A stretch of 64,000 nt of DNA from Aliiroseovarius lamellibrachiae (GCF_018599245.1 NZ_JAHEVJ010000007.1:204113-268112); one strand, 5' to 3'. Shown: positions 28,206-37,777, counted from the first letter of the stretch. Notes: generated from the sequence alone by a model not told the origin. Made by a program: numbers and translations.

Positions 28206-28985
28206 TTACGTTTGCGTGGCCAAACGCGCCGCTGCCAAATTCGCTTGCAAGGATGCGCGCAGCAAAGATGCCTCTGATCCAACGCCAAAAAAGGTCACAC
28301 CAAGTTGGGCATAATGACCAAAACTGGCCGCATCAAAACTTAGAATGCCCGCCGCTTTGCCCGCTGCTCGAATGTCAGCAATACCTTTTTCAATCGCCGC
28401 TTTGACATCTGGATGGCCGGGGTTTCCCAAATGCCCCATGTCAGCCGACAGATCAGCGGGGCCAATAAACACCGCATCCACACCATCCGTCCCGGCGATA
28501 GCTTTGATATTTTTCATAGCTTCTCTGGTTTCAGCCTGCAAAACCAAACAGATCTCACCATCGGCGTTTTCCGCATAATCCGCATTATGCCCATAAAGTG
28601 CCGCTCGTGCGACCCCTGCCCCCATACCGCGCACACCGCGCGGCGCATATTTGGTGGCGGCGACAATGGCTTGGGCCTGGGCACCTGTATTGACCATTGG
28701 CACCAACAGACTTTGCGCGCCAAGATCCATCACTTGCTTGATCACCCAGTCTTCACCGATGGGGACACGCACAATGGCGGACGTGTCGAACTGTCCCAAC
28801 ACGCGGAGCTGTTCCAGGATGGTATTCGGGTCAAACGGCGCATGTTCGCCGTCTATCAAGCACCAGTCATAGCCTGTTGCACCAACAATCTCGGTCGCGG
28901 AGCCTGACCCGAGGTTCAGCCACATCCCGAGCTGCATCTCACCTTTTGCAAGCGCGTGTTTTAGCGTGTTGGTTGGCGCAGGCAT
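28206..28985 (-). CDS. HpcH/HpaI-type class II aldolase
   Basis: 259-aa TIM-barrel aldolase. Features: KGEMQLGMWLNLGSGSATEIVGATGYDWCLIDGEHAPFD (active-site His in the GEHAPFD motif), VRVPIGEDWVIKQVMDLGAQSLLVPMVNT, CLVLQAETREAMKNI (metal-binding Gln/Glu) and DAVFIGPADLSADMGH. These enzymes cleave 4-hydroxy-2-oxo acids to pyruvate and an aldehyde; HpaI acts in homoprotocatechuate breakdown, but there are no other genes of that pathway here. The substrate is open. The RBS is GAGGATAATCAT-ATG. It lies alone, between the sulfotransferase terminator and dctD. Confidence 0.88.
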   Translation of the reverse strand: MPAPTNTLKHALAKGEMQLGMWLNLGSGSATEIVGATGYDWCLIDGEHAPFDPNTILEQLRVLGQFDTSAIVRVPIGEDWVIKQVMDLGAQSLLVPMVNTGAQAQAIVAATKYAPRGVRGMGAGVARAALYGHNADYAENADGEICLVLQAETREAMKNIKAIAGTDGVDAVFIGPADLSADMGHLGNPGHPDVKAAIEKGIADIRAAGKAAGILSFDAASFGHYAQLGVTFFGVGSEASLLRASLQANLAAARLATQT

Positions 28986-29050
28986 ATGATTATCCTCAAT
29001 ATATTTATCATCTTAACGATATCCTACACACGGCCCCCAACAAGGGAGGT

Positions 29051-30385
29051 TCACTGTAGATAGTCGGCCCGCTGCAACCCATATTTTGCCATCTTTTCGT
29101 TCAGCGTCCGCCGTGGAAGGCACAGTTCATCCATCACCCCAACAATCGACCCTTTGTGGCGCCGCATTGTGTTGTCAATCAACATGCGCTCAAAGGCTTC
29201 AACATATTCCTTCAAAGGCTTCCCTTCGGTGGTCATCACCGGTTGCGCCTCTTCGTGGTCATTCATCAACAGTGACGAAATCGTGCCCGTTCCACGCCGT
29301 GACTGAAGCACCGCACGTTCGGAGATATTGATCAACTGGCGAATGTTTCCGGGCCAAGGCGCTTGCATCAATTGGGCCGCCTCCTGCACGCTGACGGTGG
29401 GGGCGGCACAGCCATATTCATCGGCAAACTGATCCGCAAACCCAGTGAACAACATCAAAATATCTTCGCCCCGCTGGCGCAGCGGCGGCAAGGTGATTTT
29501 CATCGCAGCCAAGCGATAAAACAGATCGGGGCGCAGGCAATCTTCGCAGGTTTTGCCCTGTTCTTGCAGGTTGCAAATCGCGACAATGCGTGTTTCGGCT
29601 GGGGCACCTTGATCATTCATCCAGGTCAATAAACGCGCCTGAAGCCCCATCGGCAGTGCCTCGATATCTTCCAACACAAGCGTTCCGCCACGCGCCTCTT
29701 CGACATAAGGCTGGTTGCCACCCTCTTCCATTGGGCCAAACAAGCGACGCCCAAGCGCGTCCTCATCCGTGTCTGTGCAAGACACGACCACAAATTTATT
29801 TCCGGCCTTGGCCCCAACCGCATGAAGGGCGTGGGCCACGAGTGTTTTACCCGTCCCAGTTTCGCCCTCAATCAAAGCATGGCCATCCGACTGGCCGATA
29901 TCCAGAATGTCTTCCCTTAGACGTGACATGACCGGGGATGCGCCGATCAGTTTCTTCATGATGGTGGTGCCATCCCCCAGTTCCTTGCGCAAAGCGCGGG
30001 CATCAAGCGCCAGACGCCGCTTATGCGTGGCTTTCTTTACCAGGTTGGTCATGTTGTCTGGGTTAAAGGGCTTTTCCAGGAAATCAAATGCCCCGACCCG
30101 CATCGCCTCCACCGCCATGGGGACATCGCCATGACCCGTAATCATGATAACGGGAAGCGAGCTGTCCAGCGACATCAGCTTTTTCAGGAAATCCATTCCA
30201 TCCATGCCCGGCATCCGAATATCCGAAATCACCACACCCGGATAATCAGGTCCAATCCCCTTCAAGGCGTCCACCGCCGAGGGGAAGGTTTCGGTTTGAA
30301 AACCTGAAAGGGCCAACCACTGAGAGATGGACTGACGCATATCTTGTTCGTCATCCACAATTGCAACTTTTATTGCCTGAGCCAT
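29051..30385 (-). CDS. dctD: C4-dicarboxylate response regulator DctD-like, without GAFTGA
   Basis: 444-aa NtrC-family regulator. The receiver domain covers residues about 5-120 (VAIVDDEQDM; VISDIRMPGMDG with the phospho-Asp; KPFN). The AAA domain has Walker A GETGTGKT and a Walker-B-like GGTLVLEDIE, and the sensor II region reads WPGNIRQL. The C-terminus is a Fis-type helix-turn-helix (KGSIVGVMDELCLPRRTLNEKM). The sigma-54-contacting GAFTGA loop, normally between ELFGHE and the Walker B, is replaced by LFGPMEEGGNQPYVEEARGG. So it may not use sigma-54. ATG 30385 follows GGCGGAGGAAAAGCC. It forms an operon with dctB upstream. Confidence 0.9.
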   Translation of the reverse strand: MAQAIKVAIVDDEQDMRQSISQWLALSGFQTETFPSAVDALKGIGPDYPGVVISDIRMPGMDGMDFLKKLMSLDSSLPVIMITGHGDVPMAVEAMRVGAFDFLEKPFNPDNMTNLVKKATHKRRLALDARALRKELGDGTTIMKKLIGASPVMSRLREDILDIGQSDGHALIEGETGTGKTLVAHALHAVGAKAGNKFVVVSCTDTDEDALGRRLFGPMEEGGNQPYVEEARGGTLVLEDIEALPMGLQARLLTWMNDQGAPAETRIVAICNLQEQGKTCEDCLRPDLFYRLAAMKITLPPLRQRGEDILMLFTGFADQFADEYGCAAPTVSVQEAAQLMQAPWPGNIRQLINISERAVLQSRRGTGTISSLLMNDHEEAQPVMTTEGKPLKEYVEAFERMLIDNTMRRHKGSIVGVMDELCLPRRTLNEKMAKYGLQRADYLQ

Positions 30386-30416
30386 GGCTTTTCCTCCGCC
30401 ATTTTCACCGGCCACC

Positions 30417-32195
30417 TTATTCAGCGGCTTCAATATCACTGTCTTCTTCATCTAAGATAGGAAGCTCAACTTCAAATACAGCCCCCCCATCTTGCCCATT
30501 TCGGGCGGTTAACCGCCCACCAAAATCAGTGACAATCCCCGAAGAAATTGCCAAACCCAGCCCAACCCCGTCCCCCGGGGCCTTGGTGGTGTAGAAGGGT
30601 TCAAACAGATTATCGAGATCCGTGACCCCCTCGCCATTGTCGCGCACGGTGATCAAAGCGTAATCCCCGCGGCTCACAATGATGTCCACCTGTGGGGCAT
30701 CCACTGTTTTTGTGGCATCAATGGCGTTGCGCAACAAGTTGATCAACACCTGCTCCAGACGCAACCGATCCCCCATGACCATCACCGGATTGCGGGGAAT
30801 ATTGCGCGTGATGCGCACTTCGCGGCGCTTCAGCTGCGGTTCCATCATCGACAACGCCATAGAAACAGATTTCCTGATGTCCATCGGTTCAAACGCATCA
30901 CCGCCTTTGCGGGCATAGGATTTTAGCTGCCGGGTGATCGCCCCCATGCGCTCAATCAGATCATCAATACGCTGGAAACTGGATAAGGCTTCATCGGGTC
31001 GCTTGCGTTGCAGCAACAGTTTGGCACCGGCCAAATAGGTTTTCATGGCTGCAAGCGGCTGGTTCAGCTCGTGGCTGACAGCGGCCGACATTTCCCCCAA
31101 AGCGGCCAGTTTGGAGCTTTGCGCCAGTGTCTGCTCCGCCACCTGAAGGTTCTTTTCAGCCCTCTGCCGCTCTGCGATCTCCCTTTGCAACTGGTCATTA
31201 AGCTGCCGCAAATCCGCGGATTCCTGAGCAAAAAGAACAGACCTGAATTGGGCGCGTCGGCTGATCAAATAAAAGGTCAGCGATAAAAGCATCGCGAAAG
31301 CCATGATTTCCAACGACAAGAACGCGTTCACCTTTTCCCTGACCGACGCATAAGATGTGAAGGATGCAATCCGCCAACCCTGAAAAGGCACACGCGCTTC
31401 ATGGCGCATCACCGCCTCCCCCAGAAACAGCATCTCTGACGGTAGGGCTGTCCATTCTGTGGTATTACGAAAGCTGCGCCGGATGGCGGTCATGGCTGGG
31501 ACGGTCACCAGGGCATCATCTTCTTGTTTGCCACGCCAGCGTGGCTCTGTCGCCAGAATGACATCGTTCTGGGAATTGGTCACCAAAACAGCATCCGAAA
31601 TTCCGGACCAGCTCTCTTCAAATTTGCGCAAATCAACTTCTACGACAATAACACCAATGACCTTGTTGCCAGCTTCGATTTTGCGCGAATAGGTGAACTC
31701 ATATGCGCCTGACTCGCTTTGCGCGGTGGAAAACACCGTTTCCGAACTGCGCAGTGCATCAACGAAATAGGGGTCTGATCGGTGTAATTCCCCCAATGTT
31801 TCCCGAACAGTCGCCGCCACAGTCCGCCCATCACCATCAAGCAATATCAGTGATTTGGCTTCGATCTCTTCCCGATAGGAAATCAAACGCGCAGAGCTTT
31901 GCGAAAAATCGTCCGAATTTAGCGCATTGATCAGCGCCGGATCCCGAGACAGCAAAAGTGGCACAACCGAATTGCGCTGTAACTCGCTGATAAGGTTCCC
32001 AGAATAAAGCGCCACGCGAAGCTCTGCCCGGTTGCGCGTTGTTTCCGTATAGCGTTCGGTCAGCCAACTGTTTGAGACATAAATCACCGCAGCGGCAAGG
32101 CTGATCAACGCCAGCAAGACCACTCGCGCACGCAGTGAAACCCCTGTGCGCGGGGTCAAAGCAGGTTTGGGAGGGTGTTGGACATTATCCGCCAT
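30417..32195 (-). CDS. dctB: C4-dicarboxylate sensor histidine kinase DctB
   Basis: 592-aa sensor kinase. One membrane helix lies at about residues 25-46 (VVLLALISLAAAVIYVSNSW), followed by a periplasmic double PDC (Cache) sensor domain (about 47-300; ALRSSETVFSTAQSESGAYEFTYSRK), a second helix at about 305-325, a coiled coil, HisKA with SHELNQPLAAMKTYLAG (phospho-His), and HATPase_c with NLLRNAIDAT (N box), DNGEGV and GVGLGLAIS. The PDC of DctB is known to bind C4-dicarboxylates such as succinate. Partner dctD lies 31 bp downstream. No DctA or other target transporter is next to it; the TRAP operon at 9605-12709 is a possible, unproven target. Confidence 0.92.
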   Translation of the reverse strand: MADNVQHPPKPALTPRTGVSLRARVVLLALISLAAAVIYVSNSWLTERYTETTRNRAELRVALYSGNLISELQRNSVVPLLLSRDPALINALNSDDFSQSSARLISYREEIEAKSLILLDGDGRTVAATVRETLGELHRSDPYFVDALRSSETVFSTAQSESGAYEFTYSRKIEAGNKVIGVIVVEVDLRKFEESWSGISDAVLVTNSQNDVILATEPRWRGKQEDDALVTVPAMTAIRRSFRNTTEWTALPSEMLFLGEAVMRHEARVPFQGWRIASFTSYASVREKVNAFLSLEIMAFAMLLSLTFYLISRRAQFRSVLFAQESADLRQLNDQLQREIAERQRAEKNLQVAEQTLAQSSKLAALGEMSAAVSHELNQPLAAMKTYLAGAKLLLQRKRPDEALSSFQRIDDLIERMGAITRQLKSYARKGGDAFEPMDIRKSVSMALSMMEPQLKRREVRITRNIPRNPVMVMGDRLRLEQVLINLLRNAIDATKTVDAPQVDIIVSRGDYALITVRDNGEGVTDLDNLFEPFYTTKAPGDGVGLGLAISSGIVTDFGGRLTARNGQDGGAVFEVELPILDEEDSDIEAAE

Positions 32196-32231
32196 GGCGC
32201 AAGTCTAAGCGCCATGGCGAGGGGCCACAAG

Positions 32232-32903
32232 TCAGGCTGCGACCACGGCATCCACCAACGAGCGGAACATTGCCACCCCGTCAGTGCCGCCATGCATCTC
32301 ATCCACGCAACGCTCTGGATGCGGCATCATACCAAGCACCCGGCGGTTCTTGGAAATCACACCCGCGATGTCGCCGGTCGATCCATTGGGGTTGTCGGTG
32401 TAGGTAAAAGCAATGCGGCCCTCGGATTTCAGCTGCGCCAGCTTTTCATCCGTGACGTTGTAATTGCCATCATGATGCGCCACCGGAACAGACAGTTCCT
32501 GCCCTTCGGAATACCCAGACAAGAAAGCATTATCTGTGTTTTCCACTTTTAAACCAACCGGTTTGCAGATGAACTTCAGATTTGCATTGCGCATCAAAGC
32601 ACCGGGCAAAATACCCGTTTCAGTGAGCACCTGAAACCCGTTACAAATCCCGATCGCATAACCACCACGCTCGGTGTGACGGATCAAAGACCTGGTGATT
32701 GGGGATTGCGCGGCAATGGCCCCACACCGCAAATAATCCCCAAAGGAAAACCCGCCCGGAACACCCACGATGTCCAGATCCTCAGGAAGGTCGGTTTCTT
32801 TGTGCCAAATCATGGTCACATCGGCCCCGGCCCGCTCAAACGCGACGGCGAGGTCACGGTCACAATTTGACCCCGGAAAGACAAGTACGCCCGCCTTCAT
32901 CAC
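32232..32903 (-). CDS. purQ: Phosphoribosylformylglycinamidine synthase subunit PurQ
   Basis: 223-aa class I glutamine amidotransferase. Features: VLVFPGSNCDRDLAVAFERAG, GGFSFGDYLRCGAIAAQSP, and GICNGFQVLTETGILPG with the nucleophilic Cys; the catalytic His/Glu pair is in PHPERCVDE. It supplies ammonia for the fourth step of purine synthesis, in complex with PurS and PurL. It overlaps purS by 4 bp. purL is not in the window. Confidence 0.96.
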   Translation of the reverse strand: MMKAGVLVFPGSNCDRDLAVAFERAGADVTMIWHKETDLPEDLDIVGVPGGFSFGDYLRCGAIAAQSPITRSLIRHTERGGYAIGICNGFQVLTETGILPGALMRNANLKFICKPVGLKVENTDNAFLSGYSEGQELSVPVAHHDGNYNVTDEKLAQLKSEGRIAFTYTDNPNGSTGDIAGVISKNRRVLGMMPHPERCVDEMHGGTDGVAMFRSLVDAVVAA

Positions 32904-33130
32904 AGCACCTGAATGGCGTAGTTTTCGATCACGGTGTTGGCCAGAAGCTTGTCACACATGTCTTTTATGGTGTCTTCCGATGTGCCGTCAGCCACATCCA
33001 ATTCAATCACTTTTCCCTGACGCACTTTTTCAACACCGTCAAATCCCAGGTTGCCAAGCGCGTGGCGCACGGCCTCGCCCTGGGGGTCCAAAACGCCGGT
33101 TTTCAGCATGACATCAACACGAACTTTCAT
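32900..33130 (-). CDS. purS: Phosphoribosylformylglycinamidine synthase subunit PurS
   Basis: 76-aa small subunit: KVRVDVMLKTGVLDPQGEAVRHALGNLGFDGVEKVRQGKVIELDV is typical PurS. It bridges PurQ and PurL in the three-part FGAM synthase. It starts 11 bp after purC, with GGAAGAGCCCC before the ATG, and overlaps purQ. Confidence 0.95.
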   Translation of the reverse strand: MKVRVDVMLKTGVLDPQGEAVRHALGNLGFDGVEKVRQGKVIELDVADGTSEDTIKDMCDKLLANTVIENYAIQVL

Positions 33131-33141
33131 GGGGCTCTTCC

Positions 33142-33906
33142 TTAGTTGATCAGGGTGGGTTTGGTGTTGGCGTGGGTCACATTTGAAGGCAGAACCCCCA
33201 AACGGCGCGCCACTTCGGTATAGGCGTCGGTCAGATTGCCAAGATCGCGGCGGAACACATCTTTATCAAGCTTTTCGCCCGTTTCAATGTCCCACAGACG
33301 GCAGCTGTCCGGGCTGATTTCATCGGCCAGAATCAAACGCGGAAAGTCGCCTTCGTAGATGCGGCCAAATTCGATTTTAAAGTCGATCAGCTTGATCCCG
33401 ACACCGTACATCACGCCAGACAGATAGTCATTTACGCGCAGTGTCGTATCGACGATCTCGCCCAGCTCTTGCTGCGTGGCCCAGCCGAACGCCATAATAT
33501 ATTCTTCCGGAACCAGAGGATCCCCCAAAGCGTCGTCTTTATACGAGAACTCAACAATCGGGCGCGGCAGGCGTGTGCCCTCTTCGATCCCCAAACGCTT
33601 CGCCATGGACCCGGCCGCGAAATTACGCACGATCACTTCAAGCGGCACAATTTCAGCCGCTTTGATCAGCTGTTCGCGCATATTCAGGCGTTTGATGAAA
33701 TGCGTTGGCACGCCAATCTGACCAAGGCCGGTCATGAAAAACTCAGACAGACGGTTGTTCAACACGCCTTTGCCTTCGATCACGTCCCGCTTTTCGGCGT
33801 TAAACGCGGTGGCGTCATCCTTGAAGTATTGAACCAGAGTGCCCTGTTCCGGGCCTTCATAAAGAACTTTTGCTTTGCCTTCATAGAGTTTTTTGCGACG
33901 CGCCAT
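33142..33906 (-). CDS. purC: Phosphoribosylaminoimidazole-succinocarboxamide synthase
   Basis: 254-aa SAICAR synthetase: [32 protein letters not shown] at the N-terminus, [54 protein letters not shown] and [14 protein letters not shown]. It joins CAIR and aspartate using ATP. First gene of the leftward purC-purS-purQ operon. The RBS region GCGGGGATCCC precedes the ATG. Confidence 0.96.
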   Translation of the reverse strand: MARRKKLYEGKAKVLYEGPEQGTLVQYFKDDATAFNAEKRDVIEGKGVLNNRLSEFFMTGLGQIGVPTHFIKRLNMREQLIKAAEIVPLEVIVRNFAAGSMAKRLGIEEGTRLPRPIVEFSYKDDALGDPLVPEEYIMAFGWATQQELGEIVDTTLRVNDYLSGVMYGVGIKLIDFKIEFGRIYEGDFPRLILADEISPDSCRLWDIETGEKLDKDVFRRDLGNLTDAYTEVARRLGVLPSNVTHANTKPTLIN

Positions 33907-34144
33907 GGGATCCCCGCCATTTGAGTGCAGCCCGCGGGGTCAAACGACTCCCGCACTTGCACGCCCTATAAGCAATTCCCCCCTTTGGGGCAACATGGGG
34001 GTATCATTCTGTGCCGATTATCCGAGAAATCCACCAAATCCTCTCAAATTCCCATGAATGAGAGCGCTAGCGGGGTTGCGATGGGGCGCTTGGATAGGCA
34101 TATCAAGAGCAACAGAATGACAACCCATAGATAGGGACGCCAGA

Positions 34145-34456
34145 ATGACAACGTTTGACGATCGTGAAAACGCCTTTGAAGCTAAATTTGCCCATGATGA
34201 AGAAATGATTTTCAAGGCAAATGCGCGGGCCAACAAAAAACTGGGCCTGTGGGCTGCTGAAAAACTGGGTAAAACTGGTGATGAAGCGGAAGCTTATGCC
34301 AAAGAAGTCATCGTTGCTGATTTCGAAGAGGCCGGTCACGATGATGTCGTGCGTAAAGTTGTGGGGGACCTCAATGATGTCACCGCCGACGAAATCCGCG
34401 CCAAACGGGCCGAACTTTTGGCTGTGGCCAAGGCTGAAATGGCCGGCGACGCTTAA
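34145..34456 (+). CDS. F1-ATPase inhibitor zeta subunit (DUF1476)
   Basis: 103-aa helical protein matching the zeta inhibitor of alphaproteobacterial ATP synthase: TTFDDRENAFEAKFAHDEEMIFKANARANKKLGLWAAEKLG, then AYAKEVIVADFEEAGHDDVVRKV. In Paracoccus the N-terminal segment blocks rotation of F1 in the hydrolysis direction. The gene is monocistronic, divergent from purC, and ends in a strong terminator (34480). No ATP-synthase genes are nearby, as is usual for this subunit. Confidence 0.92.
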   Translation: MTTFDDRENAFEAKFAHDEEMIFKANARANKKLGLWAAEKLGKTGDEAEAYAKEVIVADFEEAGHDDVVRKVVGDLNDVTADEIRAKRAELLAVAKAEMAGDA

Positions 34457-34479
34457 TCGCGTTGGATTCAGAAATTATG

Positions 34480-34509
34480 AGGCGCGCCCATTTGGCCGCG
34501 CCTTTTTTT
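34480..34509 (+). terminator. Intrinsic terminator after the zeta subunit gene
   Basis: Stem AGGCGCG / CGCGCCT with a 10-nt loop, followed by seven T. Confidence 0.88.
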
Positions 34510-34623
34510 GTACCCATGCCCACCCTCAGCTGGGACAAGACATAAGTTCGAACAAATTGATCTGTTAACGGTCTCTTTGCAAAGCAGGCTTAAAGTAAGC
34601 CGGGGCAATGCAAAGGGTGAGGT

Positions 34624-36612
34624 ATGCATCAAGGACGTTTCAGAGGTATTGGGCGCGAACGGCTGGCCGAGCGCCGCTTTTCCAACGTTTTGCCACATGC
34701 AGGTGGCGACGGCATTGACCTTCGCAAAATGCTGGCGCGACAAATCCTGCCGCTGGCGTTTGCCCTTGGTATTGTCTGGCTACTTTGGGGGAAAATGGAT
34801 GACCTCGACGTAAACCATATCAAAACCTCACTCAAAACCGTAGCTCCGCATCAATGGCTTCTTGCCGCTTTCTTTTCCGCAATCTCATTCTGGGCACTTG
34901 GGCGCTATGATCGTGTGGTCCATCGCCTGATCGGCTCCCCCACACAATCAGGCGCTGCACAGCGCGCGGGTGTCACAGCTATCGCACTGTCGCAAACCGT
35001 GGGCATGGGGGTGTTATCATCCGCTTTGGTGCGCTGGCGAATGCTGTCAGAGATCAGCCTGTTACAAGCCACCCGGATTTCAATGATTGTCTCGGTATCC
35101 TTTCTGACGGCCTGGGCCGTGGTGGCGGCAGGGGTTGTCCTATTGGTCCCTCTGAACCTGCCAGGATCCACCTGGATCGCTTGCGCGGTCCTGGCTGGGG
35201 CCACAGCATTGGTTGCCTTCTCCGTATTTCGCCCAAATTTTCTATCGCGCTTCAACCTCCCGTCAGTAAAGGCAATGGCAGCCTTTGTGGCCCTTGCGGC
35301 AATCGATACATTTGCAGCAGGCGCAGCACTTTGGGCGGTAATGCCGGAAAACTGTGTCATAGGGCTTGTGCCGCTCGTGGCCGCCTATCTCATCGCCCTA
35401 GGAGCAGGGTTATTATCAGGGACACCCGGCGGCGTTGGTCCGTTTGAGGTGACACTTCTGGCGCTCTTGCCCCAGCTTGACCAAGAACCAGTCCTCGCGG
35501 CAATCCTTGCCTTTCGCGCAGTTTACTACGCAGCACCTGCGTTGATCGCCGCAGCACTTACCATTCGAGGTCCGGCAAATGACGCTGCACCTGACACGCA
35601 GCGCACGGGTGCTCAACTCACGGAACTTACACATACATCCTTGTTGCCCTCGCGCGTCTCTGCCGCGATTGATGCCGCCCCCCGCGCAGAATCGGCGCTA
35701 CTGCGTCAAGGGTGTCTTTCCCTTTTTGAAACCCACGACAGGTGTCCCACCGCAATGGCGAAAAAAACGGGACAAAGCCTGGTGGTTGTCTCCGATCCGC
35801 TGAAGCAGGCCCACTTTCACACCGGCTTTCTATCAGATCTAACACAGGCCTCTCACAACAATTACCTTTCTCCTTTCCTGTACAAAATTGGGGGCCGGAT
35901 GGCCGCCATTGCGCGCAACGCGCATTGGGTCACACTGCCGGTTGCCCGCGAAGCATGGATTTCCCCTCAAATATTTTCGACAGACGGTTCCTCTCGTCGG
36001 CAACTTCGTCGCAAACTACGACACGCCGAAAAATCGGGGGTTTATGTTAAGGTCGGCGGCGCAAACCTGCCTTTGTTGGAAATGGCCCGGATTTCAGACG
36101 ACTGGCGTCGCGCCCGTGGCGCAGAGCGTGGGTTTTCGATGGGCGTTTGGCGCCCAGACACCCTACCCCATTCTCAAATCTATCTGGCGTATCAAAACGA
36201 TAATCTGGTTGGGTTTATTACCCTACATAAAAACGCCCGCGAATATGGCCTCGATCTCATGCGAATGAAAGAGGACACCCCGGATGGCACCATGCATCTA
36301 CTGGTCTCGTTTGCGATTGAACATGCCGCCAAACAGGGCTGTAAACGCCTTTCGCTGGCAGCCGTTCCCCTTGGCCCCAAGCCCGGCGAACCAAAAATAT
36401 TTCATTATTTGCGACACACGCTGGACAAGATCAGCGGCGCATCTGGTTTGCGCCAGTTCAAAACGAGCTTTGCGCCAAATTGGGAAACACTTTATGTGTC
36501 GGCGCCCACCCGACTGGGCCTGTTGCTGGGCGCGCTGGATGTGACACGCGAGATTTCTCGCCCGCATGTCACCGGATGCAACACAACAAACCGGCAATCA
36601 CCCGAGGGCTAA
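34624..36612 (+). CDS. MprF-like bifunctional membrane flippase / DUF2156 aminoacyltransferase
   Basis: 662-aa protein. Residues about 40-320 hold eight or so membrane helices of the UPF0104/lysylphosphatidylglycerol flippase type (WLLAAFFSAISFWALGRYDRVV; GAGLLSGTPGGVGPFEVTLLALLP, the conserved GTPGGxG motif). Residues about 370-640 form a cytoplasmic DUF2156 tandem-GNAT domain (SSRRQLRRKLRHAEKSGVYVKV; GFITLHKNAREYGLDLMRMKEDTPDGTMHLLV). MprF proteins attach an amino acid from aminoacyl-tRNA to phosphatidylglycerol and flip the product; some alphaproteobacterial relatives modify other lipids. The amino acid and lipid are unknown. RBS AGGGTGAGGT-ATG. Alone in its transcription unit. Confidence 0.88.
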   Translation: MHQGRFRGIGRERLAERRFSNVLPHAGGDGIDLRKMLARQILPLAFALGIVWLLWGKMDDLDVNHIKTSLKTVAPHQWLLAAFFSAISFWALGRYDRVVHRLIGSPTQSGAAQRAGVTAIALSQTVGMGVLSSALVRWRMLSEISLLQATRISMIVSVSFLTAWAVVAAGVVLLVPLNLPGSTWIACAVLAGATALVAFSVFRPNFLSRFNLPSVKAMAAFVALAAIDTFAAGAALWAVMPENCVIGLVPLVAAYLIALGAGLLSGTPGGVGPFEVTLLALLPQLDQEPVLAAILAFRAVYYAAPALIAAALTIRGPANDAAPDTQRTGAQLTELTHTSLLPSRVSAAIDAAPRAESALLRQGCLSLFETHDRCPTAMAKKTGQSLVVVSDPLKQAHFHTGFLSDLTQASHNNYLSPFLYKIGGRMAAIARNAHWVTLPVAREAWISPQIFSTDGSSRRQLRRKLRHAEKSGVYVKVGGANLPLLEMARISDDWRRARGAERGFSMGVWRPDTLPHSQIYLAYQNDNLVGFITLHKNAREYGLDLMRMKEDTPDGTMHLLVSFAIEHAAKQGCKRLSLAAVPLGPKPGEPKIFHYLRHTLDKISGASGLRQFKTSFAPNWETLYVSAPTRLGLLLGALDVTREISRPHVTGCNTTNRQSPEG

Positions 36613-36712
36613 GTTTCAATGCCATTCATAGTTGCTATGAAACTATTGCATTTGCGCGCGGGGCAAATCCGTGGCAGGTAGCGCCTATACTTGAATTCGC
36701 CGGAGACCCGAG

Positions 36713-37726
36713 ATGGTAGATGCGCTTACCCAGCTGTTGAATGAACGTGATTGGTTGATGGCCGATGGCGCGACCGGAACCACTTTATTCAATATGGGTC
36801 TGACCTCTGGTGATGCGCCAGAGCTTTGGAACGTCGAGCAACAAGACAATATTCGCGCCTTGTATCGTGGGGCTGTGGATGCCGGGTCAGATATTTTTCT
36901 GACCAACTCTTTTGGCGGAAATGCCTCACGTCTGAAATTGCATGATGCCCACGCGCGCGTTCACGAGTTGAACAAGGCGGCGGCTGAATTGGGTCGGGAA
37001 GTGGCGGATGCGTCTGGGCGCAAAGTCATTGTTGCGGGATCCATTGGTCCAACCGGCGAGATTATGGAGCCGATGGGAACCCTCACATTTGACGGTGCGG
37101 TAGAGATGTTCCACGAACAAGCCGAGGGGCTTAAGGCCGGTGGCGCAGATGTCCTGTGGGTCGAAACCATTTCAGCCGCAGAGGAATACAAAGCCGCCGC
37201 AAAGGCCGCGGAATTGGCGGGTATGGCGTGGTGTGGCACCATGAGCTTTGACACCGCCGGTCGCACGATGATGGGGATCACCTCTGCGGATCTTGCGCAA
37301 ATGGTTGAAACCATTCCCAACCCACCCATTGCGTTTGGCGCGAACTGTGGTGTCGGTGCGGCGGATCTGCTGCGCACCGTTCTTGGGTTTGCCGCGCAAG
37401 GTTCAGAACGTCCGATCATTTCCAAAGGCAATGCGGGCATTCCCAAATATGTGGATGGGCATATCCACTATGATGGCACGCCGGAATTGATGGCGGATTA
37501 TGCGGTGTTTGCACGCGATTGCGGGGCGAGCATCATTGGTGGCTGTTGCGGAACCACACCAGAGCATCTGCGTGCCATGCGCGAAGCGTTGGAAACACGC
37601 CCGCGCAGCGACACCCGCCCAACACTTGAAGAAATTGCGGATGCGCTGGGCGGATTTTCATCCAACTCTGACGGAACGGGGGATGATGAACCCAAAGCGC
37701 GTCGCACCCGCCGTCGTGGCGGCTAA
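36713..37726 (+). CDS. bmt: Homocysteine S-methyltransferase (Bmt-type; methyl-acceptor part of a split methionine synthase)
   Basis: 337-aa barrel of the homocysteine S-methyltransferase family. Zinc-ligand cysteines are in AFGANCGVGAADLLRT and in GGCCGTTPEHLRAM; DGATGTTLFNMG and IFLTNSFGGNASRLKLHDA are family hallmarks. The C-terminus is a basic Arg-rich tail (ARRTRRRGG). With the free-standing corrinoid protein at 38207, this is most likely the homocysteine-binding component of the split, B12-dependent methionine synthase described in Roseobacter-group bacteria. Betaine-homocysteine methyltransferase is the other reading. The pterin-binding component is not in the window. Followed by a terminator. 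Confidence 0.9.
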   Translation: MVDALTQLLNERDWLMADGATGTTLFNMGLTSGDAPELWNVEQQDNIRALYRGAVDAGSDIFLTNSFGGNASRLKLHDAHARVHELNKAAAELGREVADASGRKVIVAGSIGPTGEIMEPMGTLTFDGAVEMFHEQAEGLKAGGADVLWVETISAAEEYKAAAKAAELAGMAWCGTMSFDTAGRTMMGITSADLAQMVETIPNPPIAFGANCGVGAADLLRTVLGFAAQGSERPIISKGNAGIPKYVDGHIHYDGTPELMADYAVFARDCGASIIGGCCGTTPEHLRAMREALETRPRSDTRPTLEEIADALGGFSSNSDGTGDDEPKARRTRRRGG

Positions 37727-37747
37727 GATCGTGAAAACCGATGATTG

Positions 37748-37777
37748 AAAAGGCCTGCCATCTGGTGGGCCTTTTTT
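37748..37777 (+). terminator. Intrinsic terminator after bmt
   Basis: Stem AAAAGGCCTGCCA / TGGTGGGCCTTTT (two G-T wobbles) with a 2-nt gap, followed by further T. Confidence 0.8.

Noticed and set aside
36612..36713. SAM, SAH or cobalamin riboswitch before bmt
   Set aside because: Only small stems (GTTTCA/TGAAAC and ATTTGC/GCAAAT) are present; conserved riboswitch cores were not found by eye.
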